From the NCBI RefSeq assembly GCF_011043555.1, contig NZ_JAAKGS010000002.1:824978-888977 (forward strand): a stretch of DNA of 64,000 bases, written 5' to 3'. Shown in pieces: positions 57,189 to 64,000 of this stretch (its first letter is position 1; every line of letters starts with the position of its first letter). The translations under genes were made by a program, and so were the position numbers. A model generated the notes under the pieces. It worked only from the letters and a program-made list of their open reading frames with translations. It had not been told where the DNA came from and made no database searches. The stretch comes from Sphingobacterium sp. SGR-19. GTDB lineage: Bacteria > Bacteroidota > Bacteroidia > Sphingobacteriales > Sphingobacteriaceae.

Positions 57189-57569
57189 TTATACTGCTGA
57201 CCCTAAATTGCTTTCGTTCGGGCTACCTTCTATTTGCAATGTCATTTCCTCACATTTGAATACCTTACCGTCTTTAATCAGAAATTCTGCAAAAACTTTA
57301 TGTTTAACCACTTCACCAGTATTGAGAATGCTGGTTACTTGGTGCTTAGTGAAAATCGAATGGTCATTTTCTGCTAAGTTTAAAAATGCTATATCCACTT
57401 GCTGAATTTTGTCTTTCAACTTTTTAATGTGTTTTTTAAAGGTTTCAAAATCTAATTCCACATTGTCCACAATCTGAATATAATTTTCACTGAAATATTT
57501 ATTAATCAATGTTTCATCGTAATTTTTATTTTCAATTACGTCTTTGAATAATGCTTTTATAAAATCCAT
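57189..57569 (-). CDS. SnoaL-like NTF2-fold protein
   Basis: 126 residues from ATG 57569; the upstream frame is non-coding. NTF2-like pattern: MDFIKALFKDVIENKNYDETLINKYFSENYIQIVDN, later HQVTSILNTGEVVKHKVFAEFLIKDGKVFKCEEMTLQIEG. Related proteins are often polyketide cyclases, isomerases or stress-linked ligand-binding proteins. A TAACTTTG -7 box lies 16 bases before the start and the Crp-like motif 43 bp before, so it is a likely member of the local Crp regulon. Confidence 0.78.
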   Translation of the reverse strand: MDFIKALFKDVIENKNYDETLINKYFSENYIQIVDNVELDFETFKKHIKKLKDKIQQVDIAFLNLAENDHSIFTKHQVTSILNTGEVVKHKVFAEFLIKDGKVFKCEEMTLQIEGSPNESNLGSAV

Positions 57570-57924
57570 ATTATTTGTTTTTGACAAAGTTACTTCCGCT
57601 CGTACGGAATAAACGATAACAATTGTAAAGAAATTGTACGCAGAATCACAAACATTAAAACAGACTAAGAAGGAGGAATAAACCAATCTTGAGGCTTCTA
57701 GTGATATCTTGGAATCTACTTTGGGAATGAGGGCTATGAATCTATTGATAACATACTCAGTTTAAAATCATCTTATTAATAGTGAAAATGCTTTCAGCGC
57801 GAAATCTTTTATTTAATGGTATTTCTTGATTGAATTGCGGATTTAGCCACAAACGTACCGGATTGGGATACGTCGGCTGTTAATGTTTTGAAGACCTTTG
57901 TACGGTAATTAAAATTAAATCATA
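57570..57924. promoter_or_regulatory. Intergenic 355 bp: minus-strand promoter with Crp-like site; rest unassigned
   Basis: At 57585-57592 the minus strand reads TAACTTTG (-7 box), and AACGATAACAATTGT (57612-57626) is identical to the site before the quinone reductase gene. The segment to 57924 also holds the arms ACGTA...TACGT around 57860 before the rightward SDR gene. No further gene or stem-loop was seen. Confidence 0.45.
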
Positions 57925-58689
57925 ATGAACAAACAAAAAATTGCATTAGTAACCGGCGGAAGCCGTGGAATAGGTCGGGATATAGCACTTAACTTAGCGA
58001 AAAAAGGTTTAGATGTAATTATCACCTACCTATCCAATGAAAAAGCAGCCAATGAGGTTGTGGAACAGATAAAATCCTATGGAAATAAAGCGGCAGCTTT
58101 ACAATTGGACGTTGCCGTCTACGAAGCTTATGCCCCTTTTTTTTCGGAGAAATTATTACCGTTGCTAAAAAATGATTTCGACAACTTACAATTAGATTAT
58201 CTGATAAACAACGCAGGAGCTATTACGTTTTCAATTTTTGAGGATACTACCATTGATCAATTTAAGGAGATGATACACATCCATCTTATGGCACCTTTCT
58301 TTATCACCCAGCATGCTTTACGTATGATGAACGACGGAGGAGGAATAGTGAATATTTCAACCGGACTAACGCGTTTTGCCACACAGGGATTTGCGGCGTA
58401 TGCTTCTATGAAAGGCGGACTTGAAGTACTTACTAAATATCAAGCTAAAGAATTGGGAACACGAAGAATCCGGGCAAATTCAGTAGCGCCGGGAGCTATC
58501 GAGACCGATATTTTAGGAGGTGCCGTGAGAGACAACAAAGAAATGAATGCCGCATTAGCTGCCGAAACAGCCTTGGGACGAGTTGGCTTGCCTAATGATA
58601 TCGGTGCTGTAGTTGCTTTTCTGTGTACTGAAGAAGCTTATTGGATCAATGCTCAACGAATTGAAGTGTCGGGTGGTAGTAACTTGTAA
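57925..58689 (+). CDS. Short-chain dehydrogenase/reductase (FabG-like)
   Basis: 254 residues. Rossmann motif GGSRGIG (11-17), NNAG (95-98), catalytic Ser145, Tyr159 and Lys163 (YASMK), and the C-terminal AYWINAQRIEVSGGSNL. It is a classic SDR that oxidises or reduces an alcohol/ketone with NAD(P). It is followed 20 bp later by an AraC regulator on the same strand, a pair typical for a substrate-induced detoxification reductase. Substrate unknown. Confidence 0.93.
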   Translation: MNKQKIALVTGGSRGIGRDIALNLAKKGLDVIITYLSNEKAANEVVEQIKSYGNKAAALQLDVAVYEAYAPFFSEKLLPLLKNDFDNLQLDYLINNAGAITFSIFEDTTIDQFKEMIHIHLMAPFFITQHALRMMNDGGGIVNISTGLTRFATQGFAAYASMKGGLEVLTKYQAKELGTRRIRANSVAPGAIETDILGGAVRDNKEMNAALAAETALGRVGLPNDIGAVVAFLCTEEAYWINAQRIEVSGGSNL

Positions 58690-58709
58690 TTATTTGGTAA
58701 ATTTGACCT

Positions 58710-59630
58710 ATGGAAGAAATCATTCAAGTTAAAACGATTAGTGAATTTCACCGTCTGTATAATTTACCTAAGCCTTTACACCCGTTGATCAGCTTGGTAG
58801 ATTATGCGGAAATGTATAAGGGTGGAACGATTAAATGTTGGTCGCAGTCATTTTATTCCATTGCATTAAAGAAGAATGTACTGGGGAAATTTAATTATGG
58901 ACAATTGCCTTATGACTTCGATGAAGGCTTGATGTCATTTTTTGCACCAGGACAAATCCTAAATATTAAATTCAACGATGAATTACCCGGGCAGGAGCCA
59001 TCGGGATGGATACTGCTTATCCATCCCGATTTTTTATGGAATACCACGCTGGCAAAAACGATAAAGCAATATGAATATTTCGGATATGCCATTAATGAAG
59101 CACTTTTTCTTTCCGATGAGGAAGAGTACAATATGGGTATCCTTTTGGACAACATCCGCGAAGAATACAGCAAGAATATGGATGATTTCAGTAAAAAGAT
59201 CATCATCTCCCAAATCGAACTCTTGTTGAATTATGCAGATCGATATTACAAAAGACAATTCATTACGCGGGAGCGTAGTAACCACGAATTACTCACTAAG
59301 TTTGAGGAATTATTAGAACTGTATTTTAACGAAAAAAACGACAGGCAACAGGTGCTTCCAACAGTAAAGTATTTCAGTGAAAAATTGAACAAAACGCCCG
59401 ATTATCTGAGTAGCGTGTTGAAGAATACAACAGGAAGTAATGCCAGCCAACATATCCAGCTCAAACTTATAGAGGTTGCCAAGCTCAAACTCTCTACCAC
59501 AGCACTTACCGTAAGCGAGATCGCCTATGACTTAGGATTTGAACAACCACAATCATTAAGCAAACTATTCAAAAGGGTTACACGCCAGACACCGCTTGAA
59601 TTCAGGAATTTATATCAGCAGAATACGTGA
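58710..59630 (+). CDS. AraC-family transcriptional regulator
   Basis: 306 residues. N-terminal cupin-like ligand domain (SFYSIALKKNVLGKFNYGQ, FFAPGQIL), linker, then two AraC HTH units: LPTVKYFSEKLNKTPDYLSSVLK and STTALTVSEIAYDLGFEQPQSLSKLFKR. The carboxyl part is closely related to the gene running off the right edge. It follows the SDR gene by 20 bp, likely in one transcript, and is convergent with the third Crp gene. Confidence 0.93.
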   Translation: MEEIIQVKTISEFHRLYNLPKPLHPLISLVDYAEMYKGGTIKCWSQSFYSIALKKNVLGKFNYGQLPYDFDEGLMSFFAPGQILNIKFNDELPGQEPSGWILLIHPDFLWNTTLAKTIKQYEYFGYAINEALFLSDEEEYNMGILLDNIREEYSKNMDDFSKKIIISQIELLLNYADRYYKRQFITRERSNHELLTKFEELLELYFNEKNDRQQVLPTVKYFSEKLNKTPDYLSSVLKNTTGSNASQHIQLKLIEVAKLKLSTTALTVSEIAYDLGFEQPQSLSKLFKRVTRQTPLEFRNLYQQNT

Positions 59631-59686
59631 ATAGGTTTTAGTATCACCTTAAAACCAGGACTCTATTAAATTCATTCATATCGCAA

Positions 59687-60226
59687 TTATCGTCTGTTTC
59701 GTATTCTGCTTAATGAAACAGAAGTTATGCCTAAATAGGAAGCGATATAATGTTGAGGAATACGCTGAATAATGTAAGGATGCTTCTTAATAAGCTCTTC
59801 GTATCTTTTTTGAGGTGAATTTTTTAAATAGGAAAAAAAAAGATTTTGACTTTGTAAAAGCCGTTGAAATAGATGTTCGAGTATATTATCTTTAATATCC
59901 GGCAAACTCATTAATGCTTCTTGAAACTCTTTCTGAGTGATAGTTTGTAGCACACAGGGTTCAATCGTTTCTATACTATATAGACTGGGTTTGTTTGTCA
60001 TAAAACTTTCAATAGACGACACACCACTACCTTCAAAGAAAAATTGAGTTGTTATATCTTTTCCGTTGTTGTTAATCCAAGTTCGTAAACAACCTTTTTC
60101 CACGAAAAACATTTTTTTGGAAATTTCACCTTCTTCAAGAAGAGTAGTTTTAGCAGGAATCTCTATTCGTTTAAAAAGATGACTAAGCATACTCCACTTT
60201 TCGGTATTTTTTTTTGCTTCATTCAT
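59687..60226 (-). CDS. Crp/Fnr-family regulator (copy 3)
   Basis: 179 residues. Beta-roll with TTLLEEGEISKKMFFVEKGCLRTW and an HTH end RIPQHYIASYLGITSVSLSRIR, closely alike copy 2. No Fe-S cysteine cluster. The adjacent gene on the same strand is an HxlR regulator, and no clear enzyme target adjoins it; it may act on the SDR/AraC pair or elsewhere. Confidence 0.9.
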   Translation of the reverse strand: MNEAKKNTEKWSMLSHLFKRIEIPAKTTLLEEGEISKKMFFVEKGCLRTWINNNGKDITTQFFFEGSGVSSIESFMTNKPSLYSIETIEPCVLQTITQKEFQEALMSLPDIKDNILEHLFQRLLQSQNLFFSYLKNSPQKRYEELIKKHPYIIQRIPQHYIASYLGITSVSLSRIRNRR

Positions 60227-60323
60227 TGTTTTCGATTTAATTACATTTTAATAGGCCGAAGCTTTTATAAAATATCTTAATTCACTTTAGTGATGGTCTG
60301 TTGTCATTTTAACCAAAAAAAAA

Positions 60324-60701
60324 TTATCCTCCCACGAGAAGAGTTTCAGCGTTCAAATTTTCTTGCTTCTTGTAAAAGTCGTTCATAAACTCAGTCCCCC
60401 ATTTTTCCATCATATCAACAAGGGGTAAAAGCGATTCGCCTACTTCAGTTAAAAAATATTCAACCTTAGGAGGGAGTACCGGATAAATAACTTTTCTAAC
60501 AACACCATATGCCTCCAACTCTTTAAGTTGTAAGTTCAAAACTCTTTTGCTCGCAAGCGGATGTTTCTTGGCGAGTTCACTCGGCCTTCGTATTCCTTGG
60601 TTGATAGAATCAATTAAGCAAGGCTTCCATTTACCTCCAATAATCTCAAAAGTAATACTCATTCCACAACTAAAATCTTTCGGTATTTTTTTCTCGTACA
60701 T
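60324..60701 (-). CDS. HxlR-family winged-helix regulator (copy 2)
   Basis: 125 residues. Conserved Cys12 in FSCGMSITFEIIGGKWKPCLIDSI, then HPLASKRVLNLQLKELEAYG and VIYPVLPPKVEYFLTEVGESL. This Cys is the usual sensing residue for aldehydes, quinones or other electrophiles. It is divergent from the tandem NTF2 gene, with a perfect 22-bp palindrome in the shared 152-bp gap. A repressor-target arrangement is the simplest reading. Confidence 0.93.
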   Translation of the reverse strand: MYEKKIPKDFSCGMSITFEIIGGKWKPCLIDSINQGIRRPSELAKKHPLASKRVLNLQLKELEAYGVVRKVIYPVLPPKVEYFLTEVGESLLPLVDMMEKWGTEFMNDFYKKQENLNAETLLVGG

Positions 60702-60752
60702 AGCTGTTCTATTTTAGGGAATAAATTTACGACATATTTCGTTTTCAGTATC

Positions 60753-60774
60753 ATAGGGATAATATTATCCCTAT
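60753..60774. promoter_or_regulatory. Perfect 22-bp palindrome, HxlR operator candidate
   Basis: The half-site ATAGGGATAAT is followed directly by its exact reverse complement, with no spacer. It lies 52 bp before the hxlR-type start and 79 bp before the NTF2 start, in a gap with no other gene. Confidence 0.65.
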
Positions 60775-60816
60775 AGCAATATTTTTTCACTTATTTTTTC
60801 ACCTGCATAAGGTCAG

Positions 60817-60824
60817 TACATTTG
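60817..60824 (+). promoter_or_regulatory. -7 box before the tandem NTF2 gene
   Basis: TACATTTG matches the TAnnTTTG box of Bacteroidota sigma-70 promoters, 29 bases before ATG 60854. The same octamer occurs before the HxlR gene at 52643. Confidence 0.45.
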
Positions 60825-60853
60825 CTCATAATTAATCATTAAAATTAAAAAAA

Positions 60854-61621
60854 ATGGAATTATCAAATAGAGACAAAGCTGAAGTTATACAAAATAGCAT
60901 TGAAACTGAAACTTTAGCAGAAATAGGGTTGATCAGTCCTACCTCCTATAAACAACACAATCCAAATGTAGCTACGGGCTTACAAGCAATTCTGGGCTTG
61001 CACGATCAGATGCCGATGGAAAAAGTTTATACCAATGTAGTCCGTAAGTTTCAAGATGGAGATTATGGATTTGTTCATGTAGACTATTTCCTTTTTGAAC
61101 CCACCGTCGCTTTTGACATACACCGGTTTGAAAACGGAATAAGTGTTGAACATTGGGATAATCTTCAAACAAATCCAAAAAAACTGAATAAAAGCGGAAG
61201 GACAATGACCGACGGAAAGACCAAGGCAAAAGATCATCATAAAACTGAGGTTAACAAAGCACTTGTTAAAGACTTTGTTCAAAATGTTCTTATTAATGGG
61301 CAAATTGAGTTGGTGTCAAATTATTTTAGGGGAGACGAATTGATTCAACATAATCCACATATGGGCGACGGGGTACAAGAATTTATTAATGTGTTGGAAC
61401 AATGGAAAAAGGACGATAAACCTCAAAGTTATAGTAAAATACATAAAGTGCTTGGAGAGGGGAATTTCGTTTTGGTATTAAGTGAAGGCTTTTTTAAAGG
61501 AGCACACGTTGCTTTCTATGATCTTTATAGAGTTGAAGAAGATAAAATTATAGAGCATTGGGACGTCGTTGAAACAATACCTGAACCTGGAAAACAAAAA
61601 AATGATAATGGTAAATTCTAA
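60854..61621 (+). CDS. Tandem NTF2/SnoaL-like protein
   Basis: 255 residues made of two NTF2-like domains. Each has a Y/H-x-H-N-P start, TSYKQHNPNVATGLQAIL near 32 and ELIQHNPHMGDGVQEFIN near 162, and each ends in EHWDNLQT or EHWDVVET. The two halves are about 120 residues apart and would form a pseudo-dimer. Similar single-domain proteins are common as SnoaL-like cyclases or unknown hydrolases. Likely target of the divergent HxlR regulator. Followed, with overlap, by a DUF2798 gene. Confidence 0.85.
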   Translation: MELSNRDKAEVIQNSIETETLAEIGLISPTSYKQHNPNVATGLQAILGLHDQMPMEKVYTNVVRKFQDGDYGFVHVDYFLFEPTVAFDIHRFENGISVEHWDNLQTNPKKLNKSGRTMTDGKTKAKDHHKTEVNKALVKDFVQNVLINGQIELVSNYFRGDELIQHNPHMGDGVQEFINVLEQWKKDDKPQSYSKIHKVLGEGNFVLVLSEGFFKGAHVAFYDLYRVEEDKIIEHWDVVETIPEPGKQKNDNGKF

Positions 61622-61853
61622 GAAAGATAGACGATACAGAATAATTAGTACCTTTTTTGTAGTGCTGCCCACCACTTTTGTAATGTCCGTTTTGTCAAGT
61701 ATTACTGACGGGGTTTTAGCTGAAAATTGGATCGGTGAACTTTTTAAATCATGGTTTTTTTCATTACCCATTGTTTACGCTTGCGTACTGCTCCTATTGC
61801 CAGTTGCTAACAAAATAACGAGCAAGATTTTCAATAGAAAAGTAGATTCATAA
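61602..61853 (+). CDS. DUF2798-family small membrane protein
   Basis: 83 residues from ATG 61602 (ATG 61608 also possible). Two transmembrane helices: IISTFFVVLPTTFVMSVLSS and FFSLPIVYACVLLLLPVANK, with KKDRRYR in front. The pattern matches DUF2798, a short two-helix protein of unknown role. Its start overlaps the last 20 bases of the preceding gene, so the two are coupled. A strong terminator ends the transcript. Confidence 0.75.
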   Translation: MIMVNSKKDRRYRIISTFFVVLPTTFVMSVLSSITDGVLAENWIGELFKSWFFSLPIVYACVLLLLPVANKITSKIFNRKVDS

Positions 61854-61901
61854 AAAAAGAGTGTTCCTAAAAATTTGTTTTTTTTTGAACACTCTTTTTT
61901 T
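61852..61901. terminator. Strong bidirectional terminator
   Basis: AAAAAAAGAGTGTTC (61852-61866) pairs fully with GAACACTCTTTTTTT (61887-61901) around a 20-nt loop. It closes the NTF2-DUF2798 transcript and can serve the leftward hxlR-type gene. Confidence 0.85.
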
Positions 61902-62064
61902 TAGTTACCATCAATTATGATTGGAAAATAAGGTCAAACGTAATTTTAAAAATGCTTTTCAGTAGATAAATGATCGATTTATAATTTGATTATTGAGAAT
62001 CCAAATCAAATTTGATAAGTGTTAAGTTTAGGTGTAAGACTGGAAAAAATGAGTTTGCTTCAAG

Positions 62065-62451
62065 TTAATTTTTATCTTGAAGAAGCGATTGTATCACTTC
62101 CTTACGGTTGGACAATCCAAATTCAATTAATGTATTCAAGACCACCCAAATTTCTTGAGCGTGCTTCGTTAATTGATAGTAAGAGATATCTTGTGTGGGT
62201 GTAAATTCAATTTTTTTTTCAATCAGCTGATGAGCTTCCAACAACGAAAGTTCAGAACTTAGTACTTTCGGGGAAATACCATCAGAAACGTCAAAGAAGT
62301 CTTTAAACCGTAATTTTTCATAATAATGTAAGTTTAAAAGAATACAGAAACGCCATTTTCCACTTAATAAATCTAAGGTATCTCTCAATGCTAAAAATCT
62401 TTGTTTCAATATTTTTTCACTTTCTATACACGGTTTTATTTTCTTTTCCAT
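62065..62451 (-). CDS. HxlR-family winged-helix regulator (copy 3)
   Basis: 128 residues from ATG 62451. HxlR-like pattern TLDLLSGKWRFCILLNLHYYEKLRF, then DGISPKVLSSELSLLEAHQL and IEKKIEFTPTQDISYYQLT. The N-terminal Cys of other HxlR proteins is at KPCIESEK, further from the helix, so sensing may differ. Divergent from the NmrA-like gene with a 73-bp gap containing GTTACT...AGTAAC half-sites. Confidence 0.9.
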   Translation of the reverse strand: MEKKIKPCIESEKILKQRFLALRDTLDLLSGKWRFCILLNLHYYEKLRFKDFFDVSDGISPKVLSSELSLLEAHQLIEKKIEFTPTQDISYYQLTKHAQEIWVVLNTLIEFGLSNRKEVIQSLLQDKN

Positions 62452-62499
62452 GATACTTTCATAAAGGTTACTAATCACAAATTTACCAAATAAGGAAAG

Positions 62500-62507
62500 T
62501 AACTTTG
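62500..62507 (+). promoter_or_regulatory. -7 box and inverted half-sites before the nmrA-like gene
   Basis: TAACTTTG (-7 box) lies 17 bases before ATG 62525. GGTTACT at 62466-62472 and AGTAACT at 62499-62505 form inverted half-sites, one overlapping the -7 box, where a regulator could block the polymerase. Confidence 0.45.
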
Positions 62508-62524
62508 CTTAAAATAATAAAAAA

Positions 62525-63400
62525 ATGAAAAAAATATTAGTAACAGGAGCTACCGGAAAACAAGGGAGTGCCACAGCCTATGAATTGCTGAAAAATAATT
62601 TTGAGGTATATGCACTTACTAGAAATCCTCATTCTACAGAAGCCGTCAATTTAGAAAAAGCTGGAGCAATTTTAGTGAAAGGCGATTTAGAAAATATTGA
62701 AGGATTAAGTGAAATATTTAAAAAAGTCGACGGACTTTATTTAGTCCTTCCTCCTGTATGGATTTCCAGCAAAGAGACAGATGAGGAAGAAGCGAAAATT
62801 GGAATACAAACAATCAAATTAGCAGAAAATCAAGGTGTTAAATTTATACTTTATTCATCAGTTTTAGGATCGGATAAGCAGGACTTATTTAGGCCAAAAT
62901 TTAAATTTACAATCGAGAAATACTTGTTAGAAAGTGATTTGCAAGGAGCAGTGATAAGACCTGCTTCTTTTATGGAAAACCTACTTTTGCCAAGTTTCGG
63001 ATTGGGAGACGGTAAGTTTATCAATCCCTTACCCGAAGAAAAGGCGATCCCTTGGGTGACTACCAATGATATTGGAACCTTTGCGCGAATAATATTTCAA
63101 AATCATACAGAATTTAACGGCAAAACAATTGATTTTGGAGGTGATCTTTTTACTCCTAAACAAACTTTAAAACTATTGGAGGAGAAGCTGAAGCAACCAT
63201 TCGATTTCGTACAGGTACCGCTGGAAACACTTTATCAACAAAGTGAAACATTTGCCAGATTGGTTGAAATGATCGACAAAGAAGGTTATGATCCTATTGA
63301 TTACAAACTTATATCTTCTTGGATGCCAAAGCTAACAGGCTTTGGGCAGTGGATGGATGAAATAGGAATCAGAAAAATAAAGGAACTACAATATAAATAA
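62525..63400 (+). CDS. NmrA-family NAD(P)-binding protein (atypical SDR)
   Basis: 291 residues. Rossmann motif GATGKQG (8-14), FILYSSVLGSDK, a variant active region, and the late IPWVTTNDIGTFARIIF and TIDFGGDLFTPKQTLKLLEE stretches of NmrA/HSCARG-like proteins. Some act as NADPH sensors and others as quinone or ene reductases (QOR2 type). Regulated with, and perhaps by, the divergent HxlR protein. Ends at a terminator. Confidence 0.9.
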   Translation: MKKILVTGATGKQGSATAYELLKNNFEVYALTRNPHSTEAVNLEKAGAILVKGDLENIEGLSEIFKKVDGLYLVLPPVWISSKETDEEEAKIGIQTIKLAENQGVKFILYSSVLGSDKQDLFRPKFKFTIEKYLLESDLQGAVIRPASFMENLLLPSFGLGDGKFINPLPEEKAIPWVTTNDIGTFARIIFQNHTEFNGKTIDFGGDLFTPKQTLKLLEEKLKQPFDFVQVPLETLYQQSETFARLVEMIDKEGYDPIDYKLISSWMPKLTGFGQWMDEIGIRKIKELQYK

Positions 63401-63424
63401 AGTAAGATTCGCATTTAATTAAAG

Positions 63425-63449
63425 ATGACCAGAGGAAATTTCTGGTCAT
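63425..63449 (+). terminator. Terminator after the nmrA-like gene
   Basis: ATGACCAGA (63425-63433) and TCTGGTCAT (63441-63449) with a 7-nt loop, followed by TTTTT. Between 63450 and the AraC stop at 63512 nothing else is seen. Confidence 0.85.
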
Positions 63450-63511
63450 TTTTTGTTTTAAAAAACATAGCTGTATTGGAAAGTTGGATGGACTTTGCTA
63501 GTTCTCTTTTT

Positions 63512-64000
63512 TCAGTTAAACGATTGCCGAAACCTCAAAGGCGAAACGTTTGTCTTTGTCTTGAATAGTTTGCTAAACGATTGTGAATGTTCAAAACCTA
63601 AATCGTAAGCGATTTCGCTTATGGAAAGATTTGTCGTGGAAAGTTTTTCTTTGGCTTTTTCTATCAGTTTGTCGTGAATGTGCTGCTGTGTGTTTTGACC
63701 GGTTACCTCTCGCAGCAAACTGCTTAAGTAACTAGCCGAAACATTCAATTCCTCTGAAACATATTGAACAGATGGCAGAGCCCTCATTGTCAAATCGTCA
63801 CTGTTAAAGTAATCTATCAACAGTTTTTCTAAACGTTCCAAAATTTGATGATTGGCTTTTTCCCTTGTGATGAACTGGCGGCTGTAAAATCTTTCCGAAT
63901 AACTAAGCAATGTTTCAACGTGCGAAATAATGATTTGTTTGCTGAACTTGTCAATATTGGAATGATACTCCTGCCTGATATTTTGTATAATACTGTTTAG
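63512..64000 (-). CDS. AraC-family regulator, 5' partial
   Basis: The frame stays open from 63512 to the right edge; the Met at 63910 is internal, since residues before it (FSKQIIISHVETLLSYSERFY) align with the AraC protein at 58710. Two HTH units are complete: LPSVQYVSEELNVSASYLSSLL and NLSISEIAYDLGFEHSQSFSK. The N-terminal ligand domain lies outside the window. It is convergent with the nmrA-like gene across a terminator. Confidence 0.9.
   Translation of the reverse strand, partial: LNSIIQNIRQEYHSNIDKFSKQIIISHVETLLSYSERFYSRQFITREKANHQILERLEKLLIDYFNSDDLTMRALPSVQYVSEELNVSASYLSSLLREVTGQNTQQHIHDKLIEKAKEKLSTTNLSISEIAYDLGFEHSQSFSKLFKTKTNVSPLRFRQSFN

Noticed and set aside
60854..61621. The tandem NTF2 gene as a fusion by frameshift
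   Set aside because: The frame is continuous, both halves have complete motifs, and a single promoter-like box precedes it; a true two-domain protein is simpler.
62019..62204. A rightward 61-codon frame opposite the third HxlR gene
   Set aside because: It is antisense to the HxlR 3' end, with no motif and no promoter-like box.

Overview
The window looks like chromosome of a Bacteroidota bacterium, most likely a Sphingobacteriaceae member (Sphingobacterium/Olivibacter/Parapedobacter type). The reasons are a SusC/SusD pair with surface glycosidases, TonB receptors feeding periplasmic lipoproteins, the long form of urocanase, -7 promoter boxes of the TAnnTTTG type, few Shine-Dalgarno sites, and LytTR/four-helix-kinase signalling. 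No rRNA, complete tRNA, CRISPR array, transposase or integrase was seen.

Region 1 (1-20.5 kb) is a polysaccharide utilisation locus, read rightwards. It encodes a double CE1 esterase (cut by the window edge), GH95, two GH43 enzymes, a sialate-O-acetylesterase-type esterase, a third GH43 and a GH3 beta-xylosidase type enzyme, then SusC and SusD and a convergent LacI-family regulator. The enzyme set fits the decorated side chains of complex (arabino)xylan: esterases remove feruloyl/acetyl groups, GH43/GH95 remove arabinose and galactose/fucose-like sugars, and GH3 trims xylo-oligosaccharides. No endo-xylanase is in view.

Region 2 (20.6-33.9 kb) is mostly housekeeping or catabolic: a DUF1080 lipoprotein, a complete hutHIUG histidine-degradation operon read leftwards, a yellow/MRJP-like protein, an Smr-domain protein, an M28 peptidase, a group III truncated haemoglobin, PanD, and a cysteine-synthase-like enzyme paired with an unrecognised protein that may be a permuted papain-fold enzyme.

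Region 3 (33.9-39.4 kb) is the most interesting. It is one leftward operon for a small Cys/His protein, a double YtkA/FixH-like lipoprotein, an OprC/NosA-type TonB receptor carrying the CxxxM and HxM copper-ligand motifs, an MbnP-family lipoprotein and a di-haem peroxidase of the MauG/MbnH type. It reads as a copper-acquisition system with no methanobactin gene.

Region 4 (39.5-50.6 kb) begins at what looks like the 3' end of a tRNA-Pro with its terminator, a possible integration boundary. It continues with a leftward operon (beta-barrel, lauroyl-type acyltransferase, TolC, frameshifted HlyD adaptor, RND pump), a second barrel, and a LytTR two-component pair. Two matching arrays of 10-bp direct repeats at exact 21-bp spacing sit upstream of the two barrel genes and look like LytTR operators.

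Region 5 (50.9-64 kb) is visibly more AT-rich. It is a patchwork of small redox and NTF2-like genes, each near its own regulator (three Crp/Fnr, three HxlR, two AraC): RidA, a PaaE-like ferredoxin reductase, DUF4405, quinone reductase, GNAT, SDR, tandem NTF2, DUF2798 and NmrA. It contains a truncated DUF4405 copy and several palindromes that look like operators. All composition statements are by eye; none were computed.
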